A stretch of DNA of 64,000 nucleotides from Pedobacter heparinus DSM 2366 (lineage in GTDB: Bacteria; Bacteroidota; Bacteroidia; Sphingobacteriales; Sphingobacteriaceae), in NCBI RefSeq assembly GCF_000023825.1, contig NC_013061.1, positions 2,852,001 to 2,916,000 on the forward strand. The letters run 5' to 3'. Below the pieces are notes generated by a model, which worked only from the letters and a program-made list of their open reading frames with translations, was not told where the DNA came from and searched no databases. A program made the translations under genes and the position numbers. This document shows, in pieces, positions 27,311 to 36,274 of this stretch (positions are counted from its first letter, which is position 1; every line of letters starts with the position of its first letter).

Positions 27311-28492
27311 TTACATAGTTACCCAGCCAGAAGCCACAATAAATGCCAGTACAGCGGCTACAATACCAAACATGAAAACACTATAGGCAATTCTTAGCAA
27401 GCGGTATTTACGCCCCAATACTACGCCCTGTGCATATACATCCTTGATTAAACTGCCATAAAGAAAATCGCGGTCTTCCATCATTTTAAGCATCCCTTCC
27501 TGATAATCGGGCAGGCTCATGCGGTAGAAATTACCAAAGAAAAGCAGGTTTACCCTTTTCTCCCTGATGTCCTCAGGTGTAAATATCCCTTCCGGAATAG
27601 ATGGCCTGGTAGCCAGGATGGAGAACACCATGGTAACCACGCATACGATAAGCAGCAGCAGTGTAGGAATAATGAGGTGTGGATTGTCTTCCAGTTTGCG
27701 CAGCAACAGGCTGAGGATGACAGAAAGAATAATGGAATTGGTCGAGATCATGATGTGCGCCTTGTTGTCGGCCATATCACTTAAACGCTGGTGATTGGTG
27801 GAGGAGATCCTGAACATGGTTTCGACACCCCGCTCCGGCCTGTCGCTCTTTTTCTTTTTTTCTTTTTTTACAATTGCTGTAGTTTCCAATGGGGCTGGAT
27901 GAGTGAGCTTATGTTCCATTTCGGCAAGGTTTTGTGCTTTTTTGGCGTCGAGCAGCTGACGGCAAAAATCTGTATGGTAATGATGTGCTTTGAACAGGGC
28001 TATGGTTTTAACCCTCCACTCCGTTTTATCAATTTCTTTATTGCAAAATGCACTGGCTTCCCTGCGCATCAGCTTATTCCGTTCTTTAAAGCTGTCGCTG
28101 CCCAGATGAAAGAGGTCGGCATCACAAACGATCTGTTGCAGCAGTCCGACCGGATTTTGGGGCATCCTTGTGGCCAGGATACAGCCGCTGACCTGAGCAA
28201 TGATCTCAGGATTTACCCCTTTACCGGTTAAAAATTCGGCTGCCATGATTTCTCCGCGGGCCTCATGCTGACGGCAATCGAACAAATAGCCCAGATCGTG
28301 AAACCAGCTGGCGGCCGTTACTATAAAGAAATCCTGATCTGACAACTGGTAATGGCTGGCAATTTTAACCGTATTTTCTACTACCTGCTCGGTATGGTGC
28401 AGGTTATGATAAATAAAACGCGCATCATTGTGCGCATGGAACAGGCTTGCAACATGGGTACGAAGCTGATCTAATATTTCCCGGTACTGCAT
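27311..28492 (-). CDS. HD phosphohydrolase fused to PycTM (DUF5706) membrane domain
   Basis: I start this at ATG 28492 (MQYREILDQLRTHV), dropping 19 unlikely residues; the product has 393. Residues about 10-190 are an HD domain with metal-ligand motifs HNLHHT and WFHDLGY. A charged linker (KKEKKKKSDRPERG) leads to GVETMFRISSTNHQRLSDMADNKAHIMI, the entry of the Pycsar effector transmembrane domain, with hydrophobic segments at ISTNSIILSVILSLLL, IPTLLLLIVCVVTMVFSI and SVFMFGIVAAVLAFIVA. In Pycsar defence this domain is a membrane-disrupting effector activated by cyclic nucleotides. No cyclase gene is near; the neighbours are ppk1 and a lipoprotein, so a housekeeping signal role is possible. Confidence 0.82.
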   Translation of the reverse strand: MQYREILDQLRTHVASLFHAHNDARFIYHNLHHTEQVVENTVKIASHYQLSDQDFFIVTAASWFHDLGYLFDCRQHEARGEIMAAEFLTGKGVNPEIIAQVSGCILATRMPQNPVGLLQQIVCDADLFHLGSDSFKERNKLMRREASAFCNKEIDKTEWRVKTIALFKAHHYHTDFCRQLLDAKKAQNLAEMEHKLTHPAPLETTAIVKKEKKKKSDRPERGVETMFRISSTNHQRLSDMADNKAHIMISTNSIILSVILSLLLRKLEDNPHLIIPTLLLLIVCVVTMVFSILATRPSIPEGIFTPEDIREKRVNLLFFGNFYRMSLPDYQEGMLKMMEDRDFLYGSLIKDVYAQGVVLGRKYRLLRIAYSVFMFGIVAAVLAFIVASGWVTM

Positions 28493-28607
28493 CTCTTTTA
28501 TGTTTTTATCAGAACCTGAACCAGGCATTGAAAGCCGGCATCGGTTCATGCTATAAATATGCGGGTTTTAATTGGTCATCCAAAATAATCAAACAGAATG
28601 CTCATTA

Positions 28608-28619
28608 TGATTTATATCA
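28608..28619. promoter_or_regulatory. FNR/CRP-like palindrome upstream of ccoI
   Basis: TGAT-TTAT-ATCA, the core of the FNR consensus TTGAT-N4-ATCAA with both outer bases changed. A TATTCTG box at 28642-28648 would place its centre near -41, the class II activator position. The gap 28493-28691 separates diverging genes and holds nothing else I recognise. Confidence 0.5.
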
Positions 28620-28691
28620 CATCAGTTCCTGACCAGGATCATATTCTGTACCACCCTGCAAACCGAACTTTGGACAATATTGATATGGATC

Positions 28692-31091
28692 ATGTTTGAA
28701 CAGAAGACCATTGCCACCGATACCCAATGCTACCACTGCGGTGAAGATTTACCTTCGAACCCTTATACACTTGATGACAGAAACTTTTGCTGTGTGGGCT
28801 GCAAGGGTGTATACCAGCTCCTGTCGGCCCATAACCTGTGCAATTATTATGCCTATAACGATGTACCGGGCCAAACGCAAAAGGTACAGACCGGTCATTT
28901 TGAATATCTGGACGAGCCGGGGATTGTGGCTGACCTGATTGATTATACAGATGAAAAAATTACAGTGATCACGCTATATGTTCCTGCGGTACATTGCAGT
29001 TCCTGTATCTGGTTACTGGAAAACCTGCACAGGATAAACCCGGCAATTGTACAGTCGAGAATCGACTTTCTGAAAAAACAGGTGGCAGTAACCTTCAAAA
29101 ATCAGGAAACCACATTGAGGGCCCTGGTTGAAACCCTTGCTGCCATTGGCTATGAGCCGCTGATCAGTTTACAGGATGTGGTAAAAAAGCAGCAGACTGA
29201 TTTTTCGGAAAGAAAGCTGTTGGGCAAAATTGCCCTTGCAGGTTTTTGTTTCGGCAATGTAATGCTGCTCAGTTTTCCGGAGTATTTTGGACTGTCTGAT
29301 CTGGAGCAGCAGTTTAAGTCTTTTTTTGGCTGGCTAAACCTGGTCTTTGCCCTGCCAGTAGTATTTTACTGTGGCAGAGATTATTTCAGTTCAGCATATT
29401 ATAACCTTAAAAACGGGGTTTTGAATCTGGATTTTCCCCTTGCCCTGGGCATTGCTGTCATGTTCATCCGCTCTGCGGCGGAGATCATAAACCGTACAGG
29501 CGCAGGATTTGTGGATACTTTATGCGGACTGGTGTTCTTTCTCCTGATTGGAAAATGGATGCAACAGCGCACTTACCATCACCTTTCTTTTGAACGTGAC
29601 TACCGCTCCTACTTTCCGGTTGCCGTAACCCTGATCACAGCGGGAAAAGAAAAACCTATACCCCTGAATGAGCTGGCCCCGGGCCACAGGATCCTGATCA
29701 GGAGCAACGAAATTATCCCGGCAGATGCCATTTTATTGAAGGGTGCGGCCGAGATCGACTTCAGTTTTGTTACCGGAGAGTCTGCACCCGTAAAAAAAGT
29801 TTATGGAGAAATATTCTATGCAGGTGGCCGGCAGCTATCGGGTGCCATAGAACTTGAAGTGGTTAAACCCGTTTCGCAGAGCTACCTGACCCGGCTTTGG
29901 AACAATACTGCTTTTTATACCCCAAAAGACCCTATTAAAACTTTTAGCCAGACGGCCAGCAAGTATTTCAGCCTGGTATTGTTGCTGATCGCTTTCAGTT
30001 CGGCAGCCTTCTGGGGGCTTGCGGGCGATACCAGCCGAGCGGTGGCTTCATTTACAGCAGTACTGATCATTGCCTGTCCCTGTGCACTGGCACTGAGCTC
30101 GCCCTTTACCCTTGCAGCCGTATTGAGCATATTTGACAAAAACAGGTTTTACCTGAAAAGTACCGCTGTGGTGGAAGAGCTGGCACGTATAGACACTTTT
30201 GTATTTGACAAGACAGGCACCATTACCAATCCGGCAGCCTCGGGATTTAGTTTTCATGGCCGCATTACGGATGAACAGAAACAGTTGCTGAACGACCTGG
30301 CCAGCAATTCGGGCCATCCCCTGAGTCGCGAGCTGGTAAAAGTACTGCATAAACACAAAGTTTACGCTGTAGATGACTATGTAGAAAAAATTGGAAGAGG
30401 GATTAGCGGACGGATCAATGGACATGAAGTGAAATTGGGAAGTTCCGCTTTTATTGGTTTGCCGCTGATCGACTCTCCGATGCGCAGCAATATACACCTG
30501 ATGATTGATGCCGAATACCTGGGCTATGTTGTTTTTGAACAGCAATGGCGTGCAGGGTTCAAAGACCTGACTTTTAAGCTTGGAAAATATGCCGACCTGC
30601 ATCTGTTGTCGGGCGACCAGGACCATGACAAACAGACGCTTATCCCCTTTTTCCCGAATGCAAGTCAGCTGCAGTTCAGACAAAGTCCGCAAAACAAGCT
30701 GGATTACATTACAAAGCTCCAAAACCAGGACAAAAAGGTGTTGATGCTGGGAGATGGTTTAAACGATGCCGGCGCATTGAGACAAAGCAATGTGGGTGTG
30801 GCAGTTACCGACAACATCAATAATTTCTCCCCGGATTGTGATGCTATACTTGACGGTGCTGCCTTCCACAAGCTTCCTCAGTTTATGAAGCAGGCTAAAG
30901 ATGCGGTAAAAATTATCCACATCAGCTTTGGGATCTCCCTGGTATACAATATAGTGGGCCTGTACTTTGCGGTGCAGGGACTGCTCTCGCCGCTTTTTGC
31001 AGCCATATTGATGCCCATAAGTACCGTAACCATTATTTTATTCACCAGTATAGCGGCAAGGCTGTACGCCCGTAAAAACAAATTGTTATGA
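28692..31091 (+). CDS. ccoI: Copper-type P1B ATPase CcoI/FixI for cbb3 oxidase assembly
   Basis: Heavy-metal P-type ATPase thought to deliver copper to cbb3 oxidase. I start at ATG 28692 (MFEQKTIATD); a TTG four codons earlier is less likely. The product has 799 residues. The N-terminus has a Cys-rich metal domain (CYHCGEDL, NFCCVGCKGVYQLL) typical of CcoI, then an HMA-like fold with HCSSCIWLLENL, eight membrane segments, the ion-site CPC in IACPCALALSSPF, the phosphorylation loop VFDKTGTIT and the hinge MLGDGLNDAGALR. All catalytic motifs are intact. It is first in the cbb3 cluster and shares ATGA with ccoS. A FNR-like site lies upstream. Confidence 0.94.
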   Translation: MFEQKTIATDTQCYHCGEDLPSNPYTLDDRNFCCVGCKGVYQLLSAHNLCNYYAYNDVPGQTQKVQTGHFEYLDEPGIVADLIDYTDEKITVITLYVPAVHCSSCIWLLENLHRINPAIVQSRIDFLKKQVAVTFKNQETTLRALVETLAAIGYEPLISLQDVVKKQQTDFSERKLLGKIALAGFCFGNVMLLSFPEYFGLSDLEQQFKSFFGWLNLVFALPVVFYCGRDYFSSAYYNLKNGVLNLDFPLALGIAVMFIRSAAEIINRTGAGFVDTLCGLVFFLLIGKWMQQRTYHHLSFERDYRSYFPVAVTLITAGKEKPIPLNELAPGHRILIRSNEIIPADAILLKGAAEIDFSFVTGESAPVKKVYGEIFYAGGRQLSGAIELEVVKPVSQSYLTRLWNNTAFYTPKDPIKTFSQTASKYFSLVLLLIAFSSAAFWGLAGDTSRAVASFTAVLIIACPCALALSSPFTLAAVLSIFDKNRFYLKSTAVVEELARIDTFVFDKTGTITNPAASGFSFHGRITDEQKQLLNDLASNSGHPLSRELVKVLHKHKVYAVDDYVEKIGRGISGRINGHEVKLGSSAFIGLPLIDSPMRSNIHLMIDAEYLGYVVFEQQWRAGFKDLTFKLGKYADLHLLSGDQDHDKQTLIPFFPNASQLQFRQSPQNKLDYITKLQNQDKKVLMLGDGLNDAGALRQSNVGVAVTDNINNFSPDCDAILDGAAFHKLPQFMKQAKDAVKIIHISFGISLVYNIVGLYFAVQGLLSPLFAAILMPISTVTIILFTSIAARLYARKNKLL

Positions 31092-31273
31092 ACATGATCT
31101 ACTTTCTGATTGGCTGCAGCATTTTACTGGCACTTGTATTTCTGGCAGCTTTTTTTTGGGCCAGCAAGACCGGGCAGCATGACGACACCTATACACCTGG
31201 TGTGCGCATCCTTTTTGATGACGAACCGGTAGAGATCAAAAAAGCGGAAAAACCTGATGAAGATCACTTTTAA
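31088..31273 (+). CDS. ccoS: Cbb3 oxidase maturation protein CcoS
   Basis: A 61-residue protein with one membrane helix (residues 3-24) followed by FFWASKTGQHDDTYTPGVRILFDDE. The aromatic-ASKTGQHDD turn and the ILFDDEP end are the CcoS hallmark. In Rhodobacter CcoS is needed to insert haem and copper into the oxidase. Its ATG overlaps the ccoI stop by 4 bp. The gap to ccoN (72 nt) has a small CCGGG-ATG-CCCGG hairpin at 31299-31311. Confidence 0.93.
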   Translation: MNMIYFLIGCSILLALVFLAAFFWASKTGQHDDTYTPGVRILFDDEPVEIKKAEKPDEDHF

Positions 31274-31345
31274 GCTGAACAGTTATCATTCCATACCCCC
31301 GGGATGCCCGGTAATTTTACATCCATAAACATTCATTATTTTAAC

Positions 31346-33457
31346 ATGACTGAAAAATTTTACTACGACAACAAGATCGTCAGAAACTTTGCCATCGCCA
31401 CCATAGCATGGGGCATTATCGGCATGACGGTAGGATTGCTCATTGCCATGCAGTTGTTTAAGCCTGCGTTAAATATGGGATCACAGTACACTACGTTTGG
31501 GCGTATCCGTCCGCTGCACACCAACGCGGTCATTTTCGCCTTTGTAGGAAATGCCATATTTATGGGCGTTTATTATTCTTTACAGCGATTGCTGAAAGCG
31601 CGCATGTTTAGTGATGTGCTCAGTAAAATACATTTCTGGGGCTGGCAGCTCATCATTATTTCGGCTGTAATTACACTTCCCTTGGGTTTAACCTCCTCAC
31701 ATGAATATGCCGAACTGGAATGGCCCATAGACATTGCGATTACCCTGATATGGGTGGTATTTGGCGTAAATATGTTCGGAACCATTATTAAGCGCCGCGA
31801 AAAACACATGTATGTGGCCATCTGGTTTTACATTGCCACCTTTGTTACCGTAGCTGTACTGCACATTGTAAACTCATTTGAGCTGCCTGTATCGGCTTTT
31901 AAAAGCTATTACCTGTATGCAGGTGTACAGGATGCACTGGTACAATGGTGGTATGGCCACAATGCTGTTGCTTTCTTTTTAACTACACCCTACCTGGGCA
32001 TGATGTATTATTTCCTGCCTAAAATGGCCCAAAGGCCGATATATTCCTATAAACTGAGTATCCTGCATTTCTGGTCGCTCATTTTCATTTACATCTGGGC
32101 CGGTCCGCACCACCTGTTGTATACTTCCCTTCCGGGCTGGGCACAATCGCTGGGTGTGGCCTTTTCTGTTATGCTCATTGCACCAAGCTGGGGCGGGATG
32201 ATCAATGGCCTGCTTACCCTGCGTGGTGCATGGGACAAGGTACGGGAAGACGCGACGCTCAAATTTATGGTAGTGGGCATAACCGCTTATGGTATGGCTA
32301 CTTTTGAAGGTCCGATGCTGGCCTTAAAACAGATCAATGCCATTGCACATTATACCGACTGGATTGTTGCGCATGTACATGTTGGCGCACTGGGCTGGAA
32401 TGGCTTTCTTACCTTCGGCATTTTGTACTGGCTGATCCCAAGGATCTACCGGACTTCCCTGTATTCCAAAAAGCTGGCTTCCTTCCATTTCTGGATCGGT
32501 ACGCTGGGCATTATTTTTTATGCCGTGCCCCTGTATTTTGCCGGGTTTACACAAGGACTGATGTGGAAAGAGTTTACAGAAGAAGGTATGCTGAGGTACC
32601 CAAATTTTCTGGAAACCGTACTGCAGATCTTGCCGATGTACGTATTGAGGGCCATAGGTGGCGGTTTATACCTGATTGGTGTGATTGTGATGACCTATAA
32701 CCTGATCAAAACGGTAGGTACAGGTAAACTGCTGGCCAATGAACCGGCCGAGGCCCCTGCCCTGCCCGAAAACTACCAGCCGCAGGGCTCTGACAAAAAA
32801 CTGCACCGTATGCTGGAGCGCAAACCAATGGTATTTTTAGTGCTTTCGCTGGTTGTGATCCTGATTGGAGGTATGGTAGAAATGATGCCCACTTTTACCA
32901 TCAAATCCAATATCCCTACCATCAGCAGTGTAAAACCTTATACCCCACTTGAATTACAGGGCAGGGACCTTTACATCAAAGAAGGCTGTGTAAGCTGCCA
33001 TTCGCAGATGATCCGTCCTTTCCGTTCAGAAACAGAACGGTATGGGGAGTACAGCAAGGCCGGGGAATTTGTGTACGACCACCCGCATTTATGGGGTTCC
33101 AAACGCACGGGCCCTGATTTGCAGCGTGAGGGTGGAAAATACGGAAATGCATGGCATTTTAACCACATGATGGACCCGCAGACCATGTCGCCCGGCAGTA
33201 TCATGCCGCCATACGAATGGCTGGTAACCCAAAGCCTGGATACGAGCACTACCCGCAGCAAGATCAATGCCATGCGGACATTGGGTGTGCCTTACGAAGC
33301 CGGCTATGAAAACAGGGCGAACCGGGACCTGGACGCACAGGCCAGGGCAATTGCAGATGACCTGCAGAAAAACAACATCAAAGTAAAGAGCGATAAGGAG
33401 ATCATTGCCCTGATTGCCTATTTACAGCGATTGGGAACAGACATTAAAGCAAAGTAA
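31346..33457 (+). CDS. ccoNO: Fused cbb3 cytochrome c oxidase subunits I and II (CcoN-CcoO)
   Basis: A 703-residue fusion of the catalytic haem-copper subunit and the monohaem subunit. I start at MTEKFYYDNKIVRNF (31346), not at the upstream ATG inside a hairpin. The CcoN part (1 to about 480) has His ligands in RPLHTNAVIF, WWYGHNAVAFF, GPHHLLYTSLP and DWIVAHVHVGALGWNG. The CcoO part begins after a membrane helix (MVFLVLSLVVILIGGMVE) and carries haem c at Cys548-x2-Cys551-His552 in EGCVSCHSQMIRPF. It reduces oxygen at low concentration and pumps protons. The fusion is common in Bacteroidota; proteobacteria use two genes. Confidence 0.96.
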   Translation: MTEKFYYDNKIVRNFAIATIAWGIIGMTVGLLIAMQLFKPALNMGSQYTTFGRIRPLHTNAVIFAFVGNAIFMGVYYSLQRLLKARMFSDVLSKIHFWGWQLIIISAVITLPLGLTSSHEYAELEWPIDIAITLIWVVFGVNMFGTIIKRREKHMYVAIWFYIATFVTVAVLHIVNSFELPVSAFKSYYLYAGVQDALVQWWYGHNAVAFFLTTPYLGMMYYFLPKMAQRPIYSYKLSILHFWSLIFIYIWAGPHHLLYTSLPGWAQSLGVAFSVMLIAPSWGGMINGLLTLRGAWDKVREDATLKFMVVGITAYGMATFEGPMLALKQINAIAHYTDWIVAHVHVGALGWNGFLTFGILYWLIPRIYRTSLYSKKLASFHFWIGTLGIIFYAVPLYFAGFTQGLMWKEFTEEGMLRYPNFLETVLQILPMYVLRAIGGGLYLIGVIVMTYNLIKTVGTGKLLANEPAEAPALPENYQPQGSDKKLHRMLERKPMVFLVLSLVVILIGGMVEMMPTFTIKSNIPTISSVKPYTPLELQGRDLYIKEGCVSCHSQMIRPFRSETERYGEYSKAGEFVYDHPHLWGSKRTGPDLQREGGKYGNAWHFNHMMDPQTMSPGSIMPPYEWLVTQSLDTSTTRSKINAMRTLGVPYEAGYENRANRDLDAQARAIADDLQKNNIKVKSDKEIIALIAYLQRLGTDIKAK

Positions 33458-33477
33458 AACATTAAAACGAGAAGCAT

Positions 33478-33645
33478 ATGTTTAAGCAATTTTTAGATCA
33501 GGCTACCGGAAACCAGGGCTACCTGATCACCTCTCTGGCCATCTTCCTGCTCTTTTTTATCGGCGTAGCCATTTTGCTGGCCACCATGAAAAAAGATGAG
33601 GTAAAATACATGAGTGAACTTCCATTAAAAGATGATGTAAAATGA
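33478..33645 (+). CDS. ccoQ: Cbb3 oxidase small subunit CcoQ/FixQ-like
   Basis: A 55-codon gene, easily missed. The product starts MFKQFLDQATGNQGYLITSL, has one hydrophobic helix AIFLLFFIGVAILLATM (residues 21-37), and ends in a charged tail with MSELPLKDDVK. Size, single helix and position between ccoNO and ccoP identify it as the CcoQ-type subunit, which stabilises the oxidase in other bacteria. The ATG lies 20 nt after ccoNO, and its TGA overlaps the ATG of ccoP (ATGA at 33642-33645). Confidence 0.85.
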   Translation: MFKQFLDQATGNQGYLITSLAIFLLFFIGVAILLATMKKDEVKYMSELPLKDDVK

Positions 33646-34442
33646 GTGATATTTTAATTTGGGCCTTACTGTTTGTTTCGGTAAGTATACTGGTGGTTTC
33701 GGTACTGGTTTTGAAGGTAATCAAAATCTATATACAGCAAAGTTTACACCCCTCCCGCCTGGCAACAGCTGAGGAAAAAGAGCAGTACAGACTGGAGCAG
33801 GAAGGCCTACAAATGGAAAAGCCGGAGAAAAGCAGTATCTGGACAAAATTACTTGGTCTGAAGCCCCTCTCAGAAGAAAAAGAACTGGTGATGGAGCATG
33901 AGTTTGACGGCATAGCCGAACTGGACAACCCTACCCCTGCCTGGTTTATGGTGCTGTTTTATGGAACCATCTTTTTTGCCATTGCCTATATGGTCAATTA
34001 CCATGTAATTGGCTGGGGCAAATCGCAGGAGCAGGAATATGCAGCCGAACTGCAGCAGGCTGAAGATGAACACATTGCTTATCTACAGAAACCCGGCGCC
34101 GGTACTGCCAATAAAATTAACGAGAGCAATGTAGCGCAAAGTACCGATAAAGCGGTGCTGCAGGCTGGCGGGGCACTGTTCAAAACAGCATGCAGCCCCT
34201 GCCATGGCGAACATGCAGAAGGCGCTGTTGGGCCAAACCTTACGGACGATTACTGGCTGCATGGCGGGAAGGTGAAGGAAATTTTTAAGACCATTAAATA
34301 CGGTGTACCGGAAAAAGGGATGATAGCCTGGGAGAAGCAGCTGAAACCCAAACAGATCTCGGACATTGCCAGTTACATATTGTCACTGAAAGGCAGTAAC
34401 CCGGCAGGTGCAAAAGCACCTCAGGGCAAAAAAGAAGAATAA
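33642..34442 (+). CDS. ccoP: Cbb3 oxidase subunit III CcoP, single haem c
   Basis: A 266-residue membrane-anchored cytochrome that receives electrons for the oxidase. It has an N-terminal helix (LLFVSVSILVVSVLVLKVI), the CcoP N-terminal motif HEFDGIAELDNPTPAWF (about 86-102), a second helix (FYGTIFFAIAYMVNYHVIGW), and one cytochrome c domain with Cys184-x2-Cys187-His188 (ACSPCHGE) and a probable Met ligand in EKGMIAWE. Proteobacterial CcoP has two haems; only one CxxCH is present here. It is followed by ccoG after one base. Confidence 0.94.
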   Translation: MSDILIWALLFVSVSILVVSVLVLKVIKIYIQQSLHPSRLATAEEKEQYRLEQEGLQMEKPEKSSIWTKLLGLKPLSEEKELVMEHEFDGIAELDNPTPAWFMVLFYGTIFFAIAYMVNYHVIGWGKSQEQEYAAELQQAEDEHIAYLQKPGAGTANKINESNVAQSTDKAVLQAGGALFKTACSPCHGEHAEGAVGPNLTDDYWLHGGKVKEIFKTIKYGVPEKGMIAWEKQLKPKQISDIASYILSLKGSNPAGAKAPQGKKEE

Positions 34443-34443
34443 G

Positions 34444-35844
34444 ATGTCGCAGGCCCCCAGTCATTTCAGAGACCAGATCTCCACCTTAACGGACGATGGA
34501 AAAAAGCGCAAATGGATCTATCCACGTGTTGTTAAGGGAAAATTATACCAATACAGATCATGGCTCAGTTACTTTTTTCTGGCCCTGCTGTTTGCTGCCC
34601 CATTTTTAAAGCTGAACGGGGAGCAACTGGTATTGCTAAATGTGCTGGAGCGGAAATTTGTGTTTTTCGGAGTGGTTTTCTGGCCCCATGATTTTTACCT
34701 GTTTGTGCTGGCCCTGCTGACCTTTATGGTATTTATTGTGGTGTTTACGGTGGTATTTGGCCGTGTATTTTGCGGCTGGGCCTGTCCGCAGACCATATTT
34801 CTGGAAATGGTGTTCCGCAAAATTGAGATCTGGATAGAGGGCGACCAGCTGAAGCGAAAAAAGCTGGATGATGATCCGCTTACGCGGGAAAAACTTTTTA
34901 AAAAGGCCTTAAAACATAGCATCTACCTCTGTATTTCCTTCTTTATTGCCAATATCTTCCTGGCTTACCTGATCGGTTCGGCTGCACTGATAAAGATCAT
35001 GACAGAACCGGTTGCTTTACACCTTTCGGGCTTTATTTCCATTTGCGTTTTTACCCTGGTGTTTTACCTGGTATTTTCGAAAATGCGGGAACTGGTATGT
35101 ACCGTTGCCTGTCCCTATGGCCGCTTACAAGGTGTATTGCTGGACAACCAGAGCATTATTGTGGCTTATGACGATCTGCGTGGGGAACCCAGGGCAAAGC
35201 GGGTAAAAGAACAGGAAAACCAGAACGGGGATTGTATAGACTGTAAGTTATGTGTGGATGTTTGCCCTACAGGAATAGACATCCGCAATGGTACGCAAAT
35301 GGAATGTGTGAACTGTACGGCCTGTATTGACGCCTGCGATATGGTGATGGAGAAGATTGGCCGTCCTGCCAGGCTGATCGGCTTTAAATCAGAAGAAGAG
35401 ATCCGCAGCAAAAAGCCCTTTCAGGTCAACAGACGCATTTATGCTTATGCTGTTGTTTTATTCATCTTAACCGGCGTCTTGTCTTACTTGCTGGTTACAC
35501 GAAGCGCTGTAAAAACTACGATCTTAAGGGCCGGAGGAACACTGTACCAGCTAAGAGATAAAGACAAGACCGTAAGCAATTTATACAATGCAGAGCTGAT
35601 CAATAAAACCAATACCACCATCCGCTTTAACCTGCTCGCTGATCGTCCTGGTGCTAAAATCCAGTACATTCAGCAACAGGACAGTATTGTTTACGGAGGT
35701 GTAGTGAAGCTGACTTTTTTTGTCATTTTACCACAAAAAGAAATTGATCAATATAAATCAGAAATGGTGTTTAAACTGGTATCAGAGGATGGTAAGGTAT
35801 TGGACCGCTTTGAAACCACCTTTATTGCACCACCAAACAATTAA
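34444..35844 (+). CDS. ccoG: Cbb3 oxidase accessory iron-sulfur protein CcoG
   Basis: A 466-residue membrane protein that in Rhodobacter acts as a copper(II) reductase in cbb3 assembly. The start at 34444 (MSQAPSHFRDQIST) leaves one base after ccoP; the longer frame would overlap ccoP. It has several membrane helices, the Cys motifs FCGWACPQTIF and CTVACPYGRLQG, and two ferredoxin-like clusters in CIDCKLCVDVCPTGI and CVNCTACIDACDMV (about 260-300). The C-terminal domain is an immunoglobulin-like fold (FNLLADRPGAKIQYI). All four cluster motifs are complete. Confidence 0.95.
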   Translation: MSQAPSHFRDQISTLTDDGKKRKWIYPRVVKGKLYQYRSWLSYFFLALLFAAPFLKLNGEQLVLLNVLERKFVFFGVVFWPHDFYLFVLALLTFMVFIVVFTVVFGRVFCGWACPQTIFLEMVFRKIEIWIEGDQLKRKKLDDDPLTREKLFKKALKHSIYLCISFFIANIFLAYLIGSAALIKIMTEPVALHLSGFISICVFTLVFYLVFSKMRELVCTVACPYGRLQGVLLDNQSIIVAYDDLRGEPRAKRVKEQENQNGDCIDCKLCVDVCPTGIDIRNGTQMECVNCTACIDACDMVMEKIGRPARLIGFKSEEEIRSKKPFQVNRRIYAYAVVLFILTGVLSYLLVTRSAVKTTILRAGGTLYQLRDKDKTVSNLYNAELINKTNTTIRFNLLADRPGAKIQYIQQQDSIVYGGVVKLTFFVILPQKEIDQYKSEMVFKLVSEDGKVLDRFETTFIAPPNN

Positions 35845-35848
35845 GACA

Positions 35849-36274
35849 ATGAACTGGGGAACAAAATTAGTGATCGGGATGCTTTGCTTTATGAGTTTTA
35901 TTATAGTGCTGGGTATCCTGATGTTTAACAGCAAAGACGATGCGCTGGTAGATAAGGACTATTATGAAAAAGGGCTGGAATACGATAAAGATTACAACCG
36001 CAAGGAACAGGTAAAAACAGATGATGCAGCACCGGAGATCACCGTACTGTCAGATGAAATGCGGATCACTTTTAAGGCAGCTGCGCAAGGTGAACTGAAA
36101 CTGATCAGGAATTCCGATCAGCGGATGGATAAAAAGACAGCCATAAAAACAGATGGGGCTAACCAGGTAAAACTATCCTTGAAAGGAATAAGCAAAGGCC
36201 GCTGGAAAATTATATTGAGCTGGATGACGGATGGCAAGGCCTATTTAAATGAACAGGAAATTACGGTGTTATGA
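35849..36274 (+). CDS. ccoH: FixH/CcoH-family protein
   Basis: A 141-residue protein starting at ATG 35849 (MNWGTKLVIGMLCFM), 4 nt after ccoG; the longer frame from 35720 runs inside ccoG. One N-terminal membrane helix (about 6-26) is followed by DALVDKDYYEKGLEYDKDYNRKEQ, the FixH signature, and a beta-rich periplasmic domain. In other bacteria CcoH contacts the assembling oxidase and CcoI. The stop overlaps the next ATG by 4 bp (ATGA). Confidence 0.9.
   Translation: MNWGTKLVIGMLCFMSFIIVLGILMFNSKDDALVDKDYYEKGLEYDKDYNRKEQVKTDDAAPEITVLSDEMRITFKAAAQGELKLIRNSDQRMDKKTAIKTDGANQVKLSLKGISKGRWKIILSWMTDGKAYLNEQEITVL

Noticed and set aside
27311-28492. Complete Pycsar defence operon
   Set aside because: Only the effector-type membrane domain is present; no pyrimidine cyclase gene lies on either side, so the system cannot be claimed.
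30048-30722. Long minus-strand frame of 224 codons opposite ccoI
   Set aside because: It is the shadow of a well-supported P-type ATPase frame and has no family features or promoter.
31304-31345. Earlier ATG for ccoNO at 31304
   Set aside because: It lies within the loop of a CCGGG/CCCGG hairpin and adds 14 residues not seen in CcoN; MTEKFYYDNKIV at 31346 fits the family.
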